From positions 3,100,001 through 3,164,000 of the forward strand of contig LATX02000001.1 of NCBI GenBank assembly GCA_001466705.2: a stretch of DNA of 64,000 nt. The letters are read 5' to 3'. Each line of letters starts with the position of its first letter. Within the stretch, counting starts at the first letter, position 1. Below, piece by piece: positions 52,770 through 64,000 of the stretch. Both the position numbers and the translations under genes were made by a program. Source of the DNA: Moniliophthora roreri. Taxonomy: Eukaryota; Basidiomycota; Agaricomycetes; Agaricales; Marasmiaceae. The notes beneath the pieces are model-generated. The model saw only the letters and a program-made list of their open reading frames with translations, ran no database searches and was not told the origin of the DNA.

Positions 52770-55401
52770 ATGCCTCGCGAGAACAGTTTCAGCGACTCGG
52801 AGGGTCGTTCGTTGACTCCAGACCTCTCGGACGAGGAAGACCGGGAGGATGTCGATGCGCCCTCTCCCATTTCTCCTACCTACACGAGTAACCCTAATCG
52901 AATTCCTTCACCAGTCGAGCCAGACAGAGTATTCGGTACTCGACAGCCCGAAAATTCTACTACAGCTCCTCATAAAAATGGAAATGGCCTCACGGACGTC
53001 CTCAAGGCCGCCTCGCGCTCGAAGCACTCTTTACATTCAAATCCCGGTGTCATTTCGCCCCATGAAAGACCCCTGCTACACCCAAGGGAACGTTTTCGAT
53101 CAGCAGTACGAAAAGTTATGGCCATGCATCGCAGTGCGACCATGCTGCACATGAGGATCGGCGGCGTCGGCGCAGAACCTGGTCTTGATCCTCGACGAGC
53201 GAGTGCTGATTTGGAGTTTGGTAAGATAAGGCAGGACTGTGTGATAGAGGTCTTGGACTATTCAAGTCTCTCACATATGTATGGGAGAATGACGAACAAG
53301 GAGTTTGTCAATTCTATGGCAGATTCCAAGGCGAACAAGAGGGAGCCTTGGGTCAAGGTTCGGTGGATCAATATCGGAGGCTTGAGCTGGGACATTATGA
53401 AGGCTGTCTCGTTGAAATACGGTGAGTGGTTTACAGCAGTAAGACGAGGTTATCGACGATCGTCTAATGATATTGTAGATATACATCCCTTGGCACTCGA
53501 GGACGTCTTCCATAGACGGGAACAGACACGTTCAAAAGCCGACTATTACCCCAAACACCTCTTCCTACGCGTTACTTGTCACGAGCTCGGCAAGGACGAG
53601 GACGAGTTTGAAGCGGAAGCACATACCTCTGCCGCCTACGGTTCAACCCTCACAGACCTGCCTCGTTCGTCTTCGCCGTTACCTTTCACAGAAGAAGAGC
53701 AGATGGCATTGGACTATTCTATGGATGATAGTCAGTATGATGATTATGACGAGAAGACCGTCTTCGGGAGTGCACCAACATCCCGCAAGTCTACGATGAG
53801 GAAACGTACGCGAAGGCAACGGTCGAAAAATGATTTGGAGCAGAACGTTCCTCATAGGAGCTCCATCATGAGCTTCGTGCGCCAGCAGGTGATCATGGTT
53901 TCTACCACGTTGGGCGGATGCTGAATTTCCCTTTGCAGCGTGCTGAAAAACGTCGGAGACAGGAAAACGAAGCCAAGGTCCACGCATTGAAAAAGGCAAG
54001 TGTAGCCTTGAAAATCTAGCTTCGTTTGTAACTTATCATGCCCTTAGGGCGAGCGTGTTAATGTCAAGCGTTCCCCCATGTTCATATTCCTATTTCGTGA
54101 TGGTAAGAACTTCCAATAGTATACCTCGTTCAAAATACCGACTTCAGCTGTACACAGGCACCGTCATATCCATCCATTCCGACCCCGACCTCACCATCAC
54201 GCGACCCATCAATAGCCGTCTCCAGCAACGAGATACTGGTCTAAGAACGTCTGCAGATCCATCCTTACTGGTGCAGAGCTTGCTCGATCTCGGTCAGTTC
54301 ATCTTCTCTTCTTTACCAGATTCACAAGCTGACCTTCATCAAAGTTGTCGACAAGGCACTCGAAGTCATCGACCAGTACCATGACCTGATCAAGAGGTTT
54401 GAGAGTCAAATTTTGCTTAAACCCGAAGTGTCGACTGTGCGGAATCGTGCGTGTTCCATGTCGCTCTCTTGGTATTGACGATACTGACGCCAGGTCTTCC
54501 TAGTACATATCCTCTCTGGGGACCTCATTTTACACAAGCGTACCCTAGAACCAATCAAGACACTCATATATGGTCTAAGGCGATACGACCTCGATAGATG
54601 TGCAGCGTTAATTGACCCAGATCAGGCGGCGAAGAAAAAGATGATGGGAGAGGATGTCAGGATCGTTGGGTACATGAGTCATAAGAGCAAGATCTACTTG
54701 GTATGTCTTCGAATCGCTTCTGGGTGTCATAACTGAGAGTGAATGTATCGCAGGCAGACGTATTCGATCATATGGAGTACATCTTGAGCAGCGTAGAGAT
54801 GTTTTCGAGCATTGCTGAGAATTTGATTGATTATACGTTCAATGTATGTTTTTCACCGTTACTAGTTCCTGGCAATTTGCTCACAGAATCTTTGTCTGCA
54901 GATGACCTCATATGAAATGAATGAAGTCATGTCAGTATTCTCCGCGTTCTGAACCAAGGCTGCGAAATCTCATCGCCCTTTAGGCGCCGACTCACACTCG
55001 CGACCATCGTATTCCTACCATTGACCCTGTTGACTGGTTACTTCGTGAGTGTAACCTCTGTTCTAGACCCATTCCCACTAATTTTATCTCTCCTAGGGTA
55101 TGAACTTCGACCCTATGTGGTCCGTTCAGCAAAACTCGGATCTCTTGTATGTCCTCATATTGTTCTTACATAGGCTTCCATTTACCTACCCCTGTCGACT
55201 CTATACAGGTTCTGGGAGATCGCTATCCCTGTCATGTGTGTGGTCATCCCGCTATTCCTCATGCCGGACATCAAGAGGATCTTGCGATATATCAAGAACA
55301 GGATGGTGGCAAAGAAGGCTGTGAAGGTGCGTTGTCCATTACTTATGTTTCACGACGCTGTCAAACTGATTGACGAAATGAAGTCTTTCAAGACCTCTTG
55401 A
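52770..55401 (+). CDS. CorA-type magnesium transporter
   Basis: Mg2+ channel of the CorA/Mnr2/Alr family. Such fungal members sit in the plasma membrane or vacuole; the location here is not shown. The long acidic, Ser-rich N-terminus precedes the cytosolic alpha/beta domain (DCVIEVLDYSSLSHMYGRM, DIHPLALEDVFHRREQTR), followed by the long stalk helix (LVVDKALEVIDQYHDL), two C-terminal membrane helices, and the signature YFGMNF at the pore mouth. An intron falls between TGYF and GMN. About eleven exons; the first two are 52770-53421 and 53479-53888. The intron 53996-54047 has a GC donor (AAG|GCAAGT), needed to keep the frame across KK|GERVNVKRS. The last small exon SFKTS-stop ends at 55401. Total near 780-800 residues. 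Confidence 0.85.
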
Positions 55402-56200
55402 ATATATGTAAAGCCATATTCGGTTCTTCTGAGGGACTCCTTTATTATAGTTCTTCCAATTCTGTCGCATTGCTTTCGAACGGTCTTTGTCAATCCTTCT
55501 CAACGTCTTCAGGGTATCTATTAGAACGCATTATACATTCTTTACCGCTTCTTCCCCCCCCCAGCATTATACACTTTGTGTCTCAGTTCCATTTTGGTAT
55601 ATGTTACGCAACGAACTCTTCCTTACATGTACATTTCACTCCTGTCATTGGATGATCATAACTAATCTCATAGCCCGGGTACTCCGGCAGTCCTCGGGAA
55701 GGTTGTTCTTTTCTGGGAGAACGAACGTTCAGAGCTTTGAGAGGTGGAGTAGTGTGATTGGACAATCGCTGCTGAATAAATCCGTCAAGGCGGAACTGCT
55801 TTGATTGCTGAGTACTGAGTTCGGGTGGTTGACATTGGCACCACGCGCAAGATGGCCAATAACGGAAGTCATCAGTTTGGAACGCCACTGATATACCAAA
55901 TCTTTTTATTCTTTTCGACGATAGAGATAACAATGTACAGTCTATATCTCGAAAACCAGACAAATATTATACGGTAATATAGATAGCAAAAACGAGAGAG
56001 AGAAGGAGAGATGGAAAGGGATATGATACAGTCAGCTATGCATTTATAGTGAACAATTGAGCTTCGAAAGTCTCCTGAGAGGATGGAAATACAGCGAGTC
56101 CGTTTTAAGATTGGAAAATGTAAATCACCAGCACTAGCAACGTCCAGCAGCACCAGCGCCTAGGACACCCTATGCAACCCACGCGGTCATTACCACTGGA
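55402..56200. other. Intergenic between convergent CorA and BTB3 genes
   Basis: No coding signal. It contains a C9 homopolymer (55554-55562) and the 3' flanks of both genes. Confidence 0.5.
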
Positions 56201-57388
56201 TTACTCTGGCTCGACGAAGCAGTCGGCCAACCCATACAAGACGTCATTAACCTTGTCCTCCGATGCCTTGAGAGCGTTCCTCAAGCAATTCTTGTTCATG
56301 TTGCCCGTTCCAAACACCGGATCCGTAGCTCCTTCACCGTTCAACAGCTTCTCCAGGAGATGGTTGGCGAGGTGAAGCTTCCTCAGTAAATCGACCGTCT
56401 GTATCCTCAGGGCGGGACTACCGTCACTCATCATCTTGAGGATCATCGTTGTCCACAACGATTGCCACGCCTCGGCACATCGGCCATTCATGAAGCATGA
56501 CGGGTGGTGCACGAGGGTTGGAGGTGTCGTGGGTAGTGCCTCACACGCTCTGCTAATGTTGTAATAGCCGGAGAAAAGTCGCATCCGTTGATCCTTTGAT
56601 AGTTTGGGCGATGCGCTCCACTCCTCACGGCCTTTGAGCATCATGAGATAATACGCAAGGCCAAGAAGAGGTCGGAGGTTCAGCTTTTCTGCCACAGTCA
56701 TTGCAGAGACAATGTCGTCCGTCTGACCGGTGAATAACAAGTCCGCCCACATTGGCTCAACAACCTCATGGAGCTCTTCATGGTTGCAGAGTACGGCGAC
56801 TTCCGTTAATTGTGTGAGGATAGGTGTAGATTTGACAGGCGGCATGTCGTTTGTTTGGCACACGGTGAGGACATGAAGCGCCCAGTTCTCTGTCGTTCGG
56901 AAAGAGTACTTGTGTGCGACGCGTGCGAGGCGAATGAAGCGAACAACGTCCGATTGGGAACTGGGCATCTGGAAAACTTCGGCTGGGCTACGTGAAACAT
57001 TATGTGTCAAGGGTGGATCTAGCGTGTGGCGAATGACGCTTACAGTGCGTAAAGGGACCACAGTAATGCCCGGAACTCGTCCGGTGTGTCGCCATGCAGT
57101 ACTATAGGGTTTTCGTCGCTATCTCCTTCATTCCCATCTGATTCCTCGTTGAGCCGAATTTGATCCAGCGAGAACATGCCCTCAAACGCCGACCCATCTC
57201 TAGAAAGAAGATATCGGTGAACCTGCGCGGGTCATGTGTTTAGATAGTTCCAATCAAGCACCGTGAAGGATCTTCAGACACACCTTGAAGAGAGTGTTCT
57301 CCACTCTAATGACCGTGTTTCCTTCAGCAATATAATATTCCGAGTCCCGGATGAGATTGGTAGCAAGTGACGGTGAAGGTGCTCTCAT
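56201..57388 (-). CDS. BTB/POZ domain protein 3 (different subfamily)
   Basis: Three exons: 57388-57284, 57222-57044, 56987-56201; 356 residues, all in phase. The N-terminal BTB domain is more classical than in proteins 1 and 2: SEYYIAEGNTVIRVENTLFK, then VHRYLLSRDGSAFEGMFSL, then PIVLHGDTPDEFRALLWSLY. These are the strand, hinge and helix blocks typical of agaric BTB proteins. A helical C-terminal half includes ARVAHKYSFRTTENWALHVL and EKLNLRPLLGLAYYL, ending with GLADCFVEPE. This is the form that agarics carry in large expanded families of unknown function. The start at 57388 is the first ATG of the domain. Confidence 0.8.
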
Positions 57389-58789
57389 CGTGGATTTTAT
57401 GACTTGGAGTCAGACTACACGAGTTGAGATAGGTTTTGGAGAAAAGAAGAATAAGGAAGAGGAGGAAACGTGGTGGAGGTGTGCGAAGTGTGTGGGATGA
57501 TGAAAGTTTGGGACAGAAATGGCAGTCTTATGGATGATACACAGGTCCCAAATTGGTATGTAGTTCACACACAGCCAGCGTGTATTAGACCGATGTTTCC
57601 GGTCCGTTACCCAAGGCCCTCGCACTTACTGACTTTCATGGATCTGATATTTCTCTTGTTCTTGGTGTTGGGTGAACCTATAACGAGAGGTGATAACTGC
57701 AGACTGTATGTACTTGGTGTTAGAACATCGAGAACTGCCCTAATAAGTTGGGAGCAGCTTCGACAAATGGAGATGTACCTAGGTACTAGCGTATACGGTA
57801 TTTCTCCTACTGATGCCCGAAATTGAAAGCTGCGGCCCGGACGTGACTAAACGTAGAAGATTGCTCTAGTTGTTGCCTAGTTGTCGAAAGATACGGTAGA
57901 GTGAGAGTGGGGGAAAGAGTTTGGATGCGATACTTTGACCTACACGAAGCTTATTGTCGCCGCCAGGCTGCTTCGTCTGCGGACAAGATCGCTCTCTAGA
58001 CCTCGGAGACGTCAGGTGCCGCTGAATGAGCGGTCGGTCATGAGTCGGAAATCCGCAGTGCTTGAAGAAACCTCCTACACTCGGTGCAGCGCGTCCGGCG
58101 TGGAGAGAGAGTTTCGAGTACGGGCGGCCACTGCTTTGGATTCAACGTTCATTACTCGTAAAGTGGCCGGCTCAACATCAACGTCACCAATATCATCACT
58201 TCAACTACGTATACAGTCATGGACGCATGGACAATCAAAATCAACCCTTTCTGGGTCCCGATGATATATATGCGCAATCTCATTCTGCACTAGATTCACT
58301 AAAAGAAGCATCATGTCTCAGTTGCCAGCTTTGGTGGTTGGCCGACGACATGACATATGACTGTAAGCGAGCCTTCAATGACCGGAAATCTGGATGAAGT
58401 GAGTACGGACACTCGGGATCTTGGCCGAGGCGTATGAGAGTGGTGATACTCACCAATTCTTGCGAAAAACAGCACTCGCCTGCTCAACGGATCTGACAAC
58501 TGGCCAAGCTCGAGAACCCCGCGAGGACAAGACTCCAGCGTCGAAACTTTGGTGAACGCTAAATCCAAAAGGACCCGTAACGAAATCCCTTCAACAAGAT
58601 TACCCAAAGCGACACATCCCACTGCGAGTATCCGCGCATCCGAAGGTCAATGATATGCCAAGAGCCAGGAACACGTCCTGCGACGTGGAACCTACATCTT
58701 GACAATCCATGATCGCTGATCGCACTGATTGTATAATTGACCAAGTCGCGTCGCTCGCTCGCTGACAAAATTGCTATCCCGCGAATCAA
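57389..58789. other. 1.4-kb gene-free interval
   Basis: No supported coding region. Short open frames here have neither domains nor splice support. Confidence 0.45.
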
Positions 58790-59960
58790 CATACGTTCAA
58801 CTTTCTTTGATGCTTCTCACCTTCTTGAGAGTTTCCTCCGTTCTCATCTGGACGTGACCATCCATATCCACAGGTACATCATCAGATCGCCTGAAAGAGG
58901 ACACTTTTCTTCCTCACTACTCCAACTCGCCGACCCTTGGCGACGATACAGTCATTGTCACAGGGCTCGACAGCATTGCCCAATTCGCAGATTATCTTGA
59001 CAACCATGAAGCCTTCCGAGTCCGACCCAGACATGTCTTGTTGGCAGATGTCAGCGCCGACATATCATCCTACTTTGGATATCGTACTCTTGATGAGCCG
59101 GAGCCACCCTCCCCGCCATGGACTATTAGTTGAACTCGTCGCTGCTACTCTGACATCGACGTCACAGAGGCGGAGGAAGACATCCTGCCGCATAATCGCA
59201 AGGTTCGGCGACAGATCGGGCAGAAGATGAGAAAGCTCCCTGGTGTCATTGAGAGGGTGCTGCAACGCATCGAGGGCAATACGGAGATACTGTCTTTGCT
59301 GCTGTACGTCTCCCCAGGGTTCGACGAGGAACTGTAATCCCTGATATGGAACAGAGCATCAGAAAGCCCTTGCTCTGGCAAGGCGATGCTCCAAAGTACA
59401 CCTGCCCTAGTCTCGAAGCCTTGACGCTTCATGACGCCGCCCTTCCAATCCTCATGAGGCATCCCTTTGTTCCCCAGCATTACCCATCTCCACCTCACCC
59501 AAGACAAGGTACACCCATTTCCATCTGAACATATTTTACCTGCCTCACTACGCCAATCCCTGCCCAACCTTTCGCGTTATTCGCTATACCGGTTGTCGTT
59601 CACCAAGACTGCTGCGTGAACGGATAGCACCGTTTGTCGAGCGTACTGGAATTAATAGATGGTGGAATGATATTCGGAGTTGGTTTGGAATCGAAATCTC
59701 GTATGTTAGGTATGGACACTCTGCCTTCTTCCACCAATCGGTTTCGTCCAGCTCATCCTCTGCTCTCGACTTCCAGCCTTATACCGCCTAACATGTCCGT
59801 CATAGTACACCCGAATTTCGACGGGAGAGACGACTGGGATGGAGTATTATGATCTCAGCTTGATTCCAGAATTGATCGAGATGAAAGATGCACCTATTAT
59901 GAGGCAAAAACGCGTCATGGCACGCATTGCGCAGAAAAAGGACGAGTTTAAGTAGGAAAG
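58790..59960 (+). pseudogene. Decayed F-box/LRR-like paralog
   Basis: Fragments in several frames align in order with the gene at 50593-51928. The first is DDTVIVTGLDSIAQFADYL with RHVLLADVSADISSYFGY, matching HVLLSDTSLAEIESDFGY. Then EEDILPHNRKVRRQIGQK matches EEDILSHNRKLRRRIGR, then LLLYVSPGFDEEL, then PLFPSITHLHLTQDK, and at the end YYDLSLIPELIEMKDAP. In-frame stops interrupt it (TGA at 59131-59133; stop after DEEL near 59337) and at least two frame changes are needed. The end of the LRR part is mostly unreadable. Clearly non-functional. Confidence 0.75.
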
Positions 59961-60188
59961 CTGTGGTTGAACATATAGCCTTGAAACAGGAGCGTTCAAT
60001 GTGTGGTATTGTAGATTCTACCTGTCTTTCTTACTTGGCAGTTCATTGCCACCTACAGGCAGCAAGGATAGAGCGTACAAGAGCTCAATACTCTGTATTC
60101 CGTATGCCCGGCATAATACCCAAGTTAGAGTACCTGATCAATGAAATGTCAACTTCGTGACCCCAACCAAGTATTCCAATGAATATCT

Positions 60189-61158
60189 TCACATAGATGC
60201 AGATGCAGATGCATATACAGACGATCCTCTATCCTTGTACGGAAACAGTAACGCAGCAAGAATCGCCGGATTTTTTCGAACGAAGCACTGAAACTCCTTC
60301 AATGACCACCTCCCAATCTTCTGTATAACGTCCGCTGAGACTCCAACCGATGCAAGCGCCAAAGCGCCACCTGTGCGTATCGATAACGAGTTGTTCGGGA
60401 ACCATGGCCGGAAATGTTTCTTGAACCAAGAAGCTGTAGGAACACTACCGTCTTCGCATAACCAAAGTTCCCAGTGTAATGGGAAGAGGTCATCGCGAGA
60501 GAGAAGGTATGCGACGAAGGCCTGGTATGGGTCAACTCCTGCATCGATGAAGGGGTGTCGTTTGATGTTGACCCGAGTATGCTCGGATGGTGGGTAGGCC
60601 AAGTCTAACTGAAAGCCATCATCGTCACCAATCCAATGGATGTTGTCCCGATGAGGAAGTTGCCATATGTCCCGATCCTTCACATTATCAGGTTCTAGTA
60701 TCTCGAACAAACCCAAAAGTCCGTTCCAAGCTGTAAGCAAGATAGCTCGGAACAGTAGCAGGTCATGGTTTGGGTTCTCAGGGAACCCTTGGAGTTTTCG
60801 TACAATGTCGCAGGCGGAGAGAGGTAGGTTCCTCGTACTGGGCCGTCTGTACATCAACTCGCAACCTTCTAATGTACGGGTGACTAGCGTGGAGAAACGC
60901 ACATGGCGAGCATTGGGGTAGAACGACTCTAGTTGGCTGCTGAATAGCAGAGAGATACGAGCTGACGGCGTCAGGTCTAACTGGGCTCATCTGGCTTCTA
61001 CAAAGCCAGACAGCGAAGAAGCTGAAGGTATCCTCGGTTGGTTCGACGGAGAAACCGTACATATCGCAAAACTCGATGTACAAGATCAGTGCAGAGCAGG
61101 TTTGGGGAGAGATGTCCATAGATGCACTGAGGGCGATTGCACGGTCGTGTCCAAGCAT
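60189..61158 (-). pseudogene. Tyrosine-recombinase-like gene, frameshifted and catalytically degenerate
   Basis: Resembles the tyrosine-recombinase (phage-integrase fold) proteins spread in agarics. The N-terminal SAM-like core-binding part reads SALILYIEFCDMYGF and ends DAVSSYLSAIQ. The catalytic part follows in a different frame (QLESFYPNARHVRFSTLVTR...) with a one-base shift at about 60936 (CAG CAG C CAA CTA). In the catalytic domain, motif 1 has LLGLFEI where LLRxxEL is expected, so the first Arg is lost. The H-x-x-R box reads LSIRTGG, so His is lost but Arg is kept. GRW is present, and the nucleophilic Tyr position reads CFVRKNP, with Phe in place of Tyr. At the C-terminus a (GATGCA)3 repeat, 60196-60213, encodes Ala-Ser repeats. 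Start tentatively 61158. Confidence 0.65.
60196..60213. repeat. (GATGCA)3 hexanucleotide repeat
   Basis: Three tandem copies at the 3' end of the recombinase-like frame, encoding alternating Ala and Ser on the minus strand. Confidence 0.85.
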
Positions 61159-61453
61159 TGATGTTCGACAAGTTCCAATGAAGGATTGCCGAAATCTAAA
61201 GAAAATTACATTATTCATAAGTGAAAAACTTGGCGCAGATCGATACTTACTCGCTTGTGAGTTCTGATGCTGCGGCGCTGGCTGCGCGCATAAATATGAT
61301 AGCAGTAATGATAGCTGTATATTTCATTTGAAATCTCGGATAGGGGCGAAGCCTTCAGCGCTTCAGCGTTGCTGCTCGTGACTGGATCCGCGGTCCGACG
61401 GTTTTGCCACCGACATCCCCGAGGTCTTCTACCGCATTCTTTCACTCCACAAC

Positions 61454-62226
61454 ATGGCATCCTCTGCAGCTCCACGATGGAAAGCAGCCATATCCGATGC
61501 GCTGGCCGAGCACTCTAAATCAGTCGGTGAGTTCAATTTATTGGAATAAAGACCATCCACCCACATTTCAAATACAAAGTATTCCAGCTTGCGACAATCG
61601 ACCCCAGCTCCCCAAAACCACATGTGCGATCCCATATCTTTCGTTCTTTCCTTCAACCACCAGGAAATGACCAGCTCCCATTCATTCTGACAACCACCGA
61701 TATCCGCACACCCAAAGCGACGCAGATTATCTCGAATCCAAATGTCGAGCTCGCCTGGTGGATTGAAGGCAAACAGGAGCAATTCCGGATTGCCGGCACT
61801 GCGAGCCTCGTTCCAGCTCCTGATCACCCCTTGTACAAGCATTTTTCTGGTATCAAGGTGCTGGAAGGATTGAATTGGGAGGAAAGGCGAAAGGAGGTAT
61901 TTAAGACCATGAGTGCGCACATGAAGGCGAGCTGGTGTCGTCCCGTTCCTGGGAGTCGACTTGTCGGAGGAGAAGAAGAAGCGAAGAAATGGCCAGTGAG
62001 AGTTGATGAACCGGGGCACGAGAGAGGAGAAGACGGCAGGGAGGTTACAGAAGAGGATAAGGGGAAGAATAAGGAGAATTGGGAGACTGCTTTGAAGAGA
62101 TTTGCACTGCTCATAATTGACCCAACTGAAGTCGACTATGTCGAGCTCGGTGTCATTCCCAACAAGAGAACCAGGTTCTGGAAATCAGAGAATGGCACTT
62201 GGAAAGAGGAGGCAGTTGTTCCATAG
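61454..62226 (+). CDS. PNPO-like FMN-binding flavoprotein (Alr4036 type)
   Basis: Protein of 239 residues in two exons (61454-61526 and 61580-62226, in phase). The core split-barrel fold is recognisable from VVFQLATIDPSSPKPHVRSH, which matches the start of Alr4036-type pyridoxamine-phosphate-oxidase-like flavoproteins, followed by DIRTPKATQIISNPNVELAW and RIAGTASLVPA. A charged insert rich in Glu/Lys (GGEEEAKKW...KGKNKENW) separates the last strands, which end FWKSENGTWKEEAVVP. Its substrate is unknown; it is not the classical PNPO of vitamin B6 synthesis, as the canonical C-terminal motif is missing. The ATG lies 296 nt from the start of the divergent recombinase-like gene. Confidence 0.75.
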
Positions 62227-62507
62227 ACTACCTGCGACTTTGAGCTGTAGCTGTAAATCAGGAGACGTGAATCAATTGTACCATATCCAGTTTCTTCTGC
62301 GTACCAATGAACCTTGTTGTTTGGATCATCCTGGTCATTACACCGAAGCACACGGAGAAGAGCCAATTTTAGCGAACAATAAGGGCGCGGTCACGTGTGG
62401 GGCGGGCGTAAAATTACATGTCACGTTCGTGACAGGCGCTGCAAAGTTGAAGTTGACGACATTGAGCCAGAGTTGCTCCCGCTATACGGATTTCCCTTCC
62501 ACTTCCC

Positions 62508-64000
62508 ATGGCGACCCCCTTTCTAGAACAATACGAACCGCTGGATGTTATAGGAAACGGCTCTTTTGGAATAATACGCAAAGTTCGAAGAAAATCAGAC
62601 GGTTCAGTACGTTCTGCTTTTTTTGGTTCGGACATGCTGACCGCACATGTTTTTTTAGATATATGCAAGGAAGGAGTTGAATTTTGAGAGAATGTCGGAG
62701 CGAGATAGAAAGCAAATCGTTGCTGAAGTGTGCGTGGTTAAGACTACTCTTGTGCTATTCACTTCACTCACTGCTTTCTAGTAATATTTTGAAGGAACTG
62801 AATCACGAACACATTGTGCGATATCATGACCGATATGTTGATAGAGATGCAGGCATACTCTATATCCTCATGGAATACTGCGGAGGAGGCGACCTCTCGT
62901 CCGTCATCAAGCAAGCTCAGCGACACAACCGACCTGTACCTGAGGATACAATCTGGAACTATTTCATGCAAATTCTCCTTGCACTACAGCACTGTCATCA
63001 CCCTAACGGTCATGGGCGTAACGGGAGCGGCGGCACGGGCCAGGCTGGTGGATTCGAAGAGAATCAAAGACGAACACAGATTTTACACCGAGATCTTAAA
63101 CCCGATAATGGTACGTGTGCTTGAATTCAAGCATGCCTTTCGCCCCTAATATCTTCTTTTTACAGTTTTCCTTGATGAATGTAATACCGTGAAACTGGGA
63201 GACTTTGGCCTTTCCAAAGCACTCCCCCAGACTAGCTTTGCAAACACTTACGTTGGGGTATGGGCCATTTTTCAACCACAACCAAATACTCACTAACATC
63301 CTTGCCGCTCAGACGCCCTATTACATGTCCCCCGAACTGATGCAAGAAAAGGCATACGACTCAAAATCCGACATCTGGTCGTTAGGCTGTCTGATATACG
63401 AACTCTGCGCTCTAAAACCTCCCTTTCACGAGGCAAAAACCCATGCTGAATTGAGCATCTTGATTCGGTACTTTTTTTCGACTTCATTATCTTTTGCTCT
63501 ATACTCACCGTTTTTGGCTTATCACCTTAGCAACGGACGTATACCGCCCCTCCCGAAAGGGTACTCTCAGTCATTGGGTGCTGTCATTAAGGCCATGTTG
63601 AACTTGAACGTACGGATCTTCATTCCATATCCGTACAATGTTCATTCTGACATCATGTCATGTTCATGTCCATATAGCCGGCAATGCGCCCTTCAGCAGC
63701 CCAGCTCCTCCAAAACGAACGACTGGATCTCGTTCTCAAGATCTCCGAGGCTGAGAAGATGTTCGTTTCACCTGATATAGTGTCCCGTCTGCTCATCGTG
63801 ACTAACTGATTTCGTTGAAGGTTTGCCACAGTGAAATCCCACAAAGCCAACATCCTCGCTCGAGAACGCGAGCTGGTGAACCGGGAGAATGCTCTGAAAG
63901 AACGAGAACAGCAGCTTCAAGTTGTAGTGTCTCAGAAGGACACCGAAATCGCCTCCTTGCAACAGGCGCTTGTCCAAGCTCAAAGTCAACCGCAGAATAT
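62508..64000 (+). CDS. nimA: NIMA-family serine/threonine kinase, 3' end outside window
   Basis: Mitotic NIMA/Nek2/Kin3-type kinase, controlling centrosome/spindle-pole and mitotic entry functions in fungi. Start ATG at 62508 ([18 protein letters not shown]); exon 1 ends at 62606. Visible: the glycine loop GNGSFG, lysine YARKEL, helix C block [15 protein letters not shown], the gatekeeper region [15 protein letters not shown], catalytic loop [15 protein letters not shown], the activation segment [10 protein letters not shown], and [20 protein letters not shown] glycine-rich insertion ([10 protein letters not shown]) stands before the catalytic loop. A coiled coil starts at about 63840 ([20 protein letters not shown]), typical of NIMA kinases, and the protein continues beyond the window. 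Several short introns; the last exons were not all fixed. Confidence 0.9.

Overview
The window is nuclear DNA of a mushroom-forming basidiomycete (Agaricomycetes). The evidence is dense short introns (mostly 45-60 nt, GTRNGT donors, CTRAC-like branch points), tight gene spacing on both strands, and several protein families typical of agarics: heme peroxidases with a C-terminal extension, the BTB/POZ paralogs, MYND proteins with a C-terminal finger, DUF1996 secreted proteins, and F-box/LRR-like proteins without an obvious F-box. Gene models below were spliced by eye. Most close in frame across every exon; those that do not are flagged.

Layout. 1-6.4 kb is accessory DNA: a broken heme peroxidase (minus), a fragment of an agaric-specific protein, and an intact heme peroxidase (plus). 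6.5-31 kb is mainly a housekeeping block: Raptor/Kog1 (TORC1), a C2H2 regulator (plus), a second C2H2 protein and a DUF4139 protein (minus), BTB protein 1, adenosine kinase converging on enolase, the ribosome-biogenesis GTPase NOG2 head-to-head with a DNAJC17/Cwf23 spliceosomal J-protein, and mitochondrial ribosomal protein uS15m. 31-38 kb has minus-strand genes: a small membrane protein, a DUF1996 protein and a MYND-finger protein. 38.6-43.4 kb has a TauD/TfdA dioxygenase with a frameshift and the biotin subunit of methylcrotonyl-CoA carboxylase. 44-46 kb holds BTB protein 2. 47.3-50.3 kb is an AT-rich mobile-element graveyard (gag-like ORF and helicase remnant). 50.6-60 kb has an F-box/LRR-like gene, a CorA-type Mg2+ transporter, a third, different BTB protein, and a decayed copy of the F-box/LRR-like gene. 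60-64 kb has a tyrosine-recombinase-like pseudogene, a PNPO-like flavoprotein and a NIMA-family kinase that runs off the right edge.

How the genes relate. There is no sign of a biosynthetic cluster or a defence system. The housekeeping genes act in growth control (Raptor), nucleotide salvage, glycolysis, ribosome assembly, splicing, mitochondrial translation and leucine catabolism, and are neighbours by chance as far as the sequence shows. The striking pattern is local duplication followed by decay. Two families (heme peroxidase, F-box/LRR-like) each have one open copy and one broken copy here, and the BTB family has two open copies about 24 kb apart. Decay is also seen in the TauD gene, the recombinase and the gag/helicase region. 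I found no convincing tRNA, rRNA or complete transposon. The strongest leads are the peroxidase whose distal arginine codon became a stop, and the recombinase-like protein that lost most of its catalytic residues.
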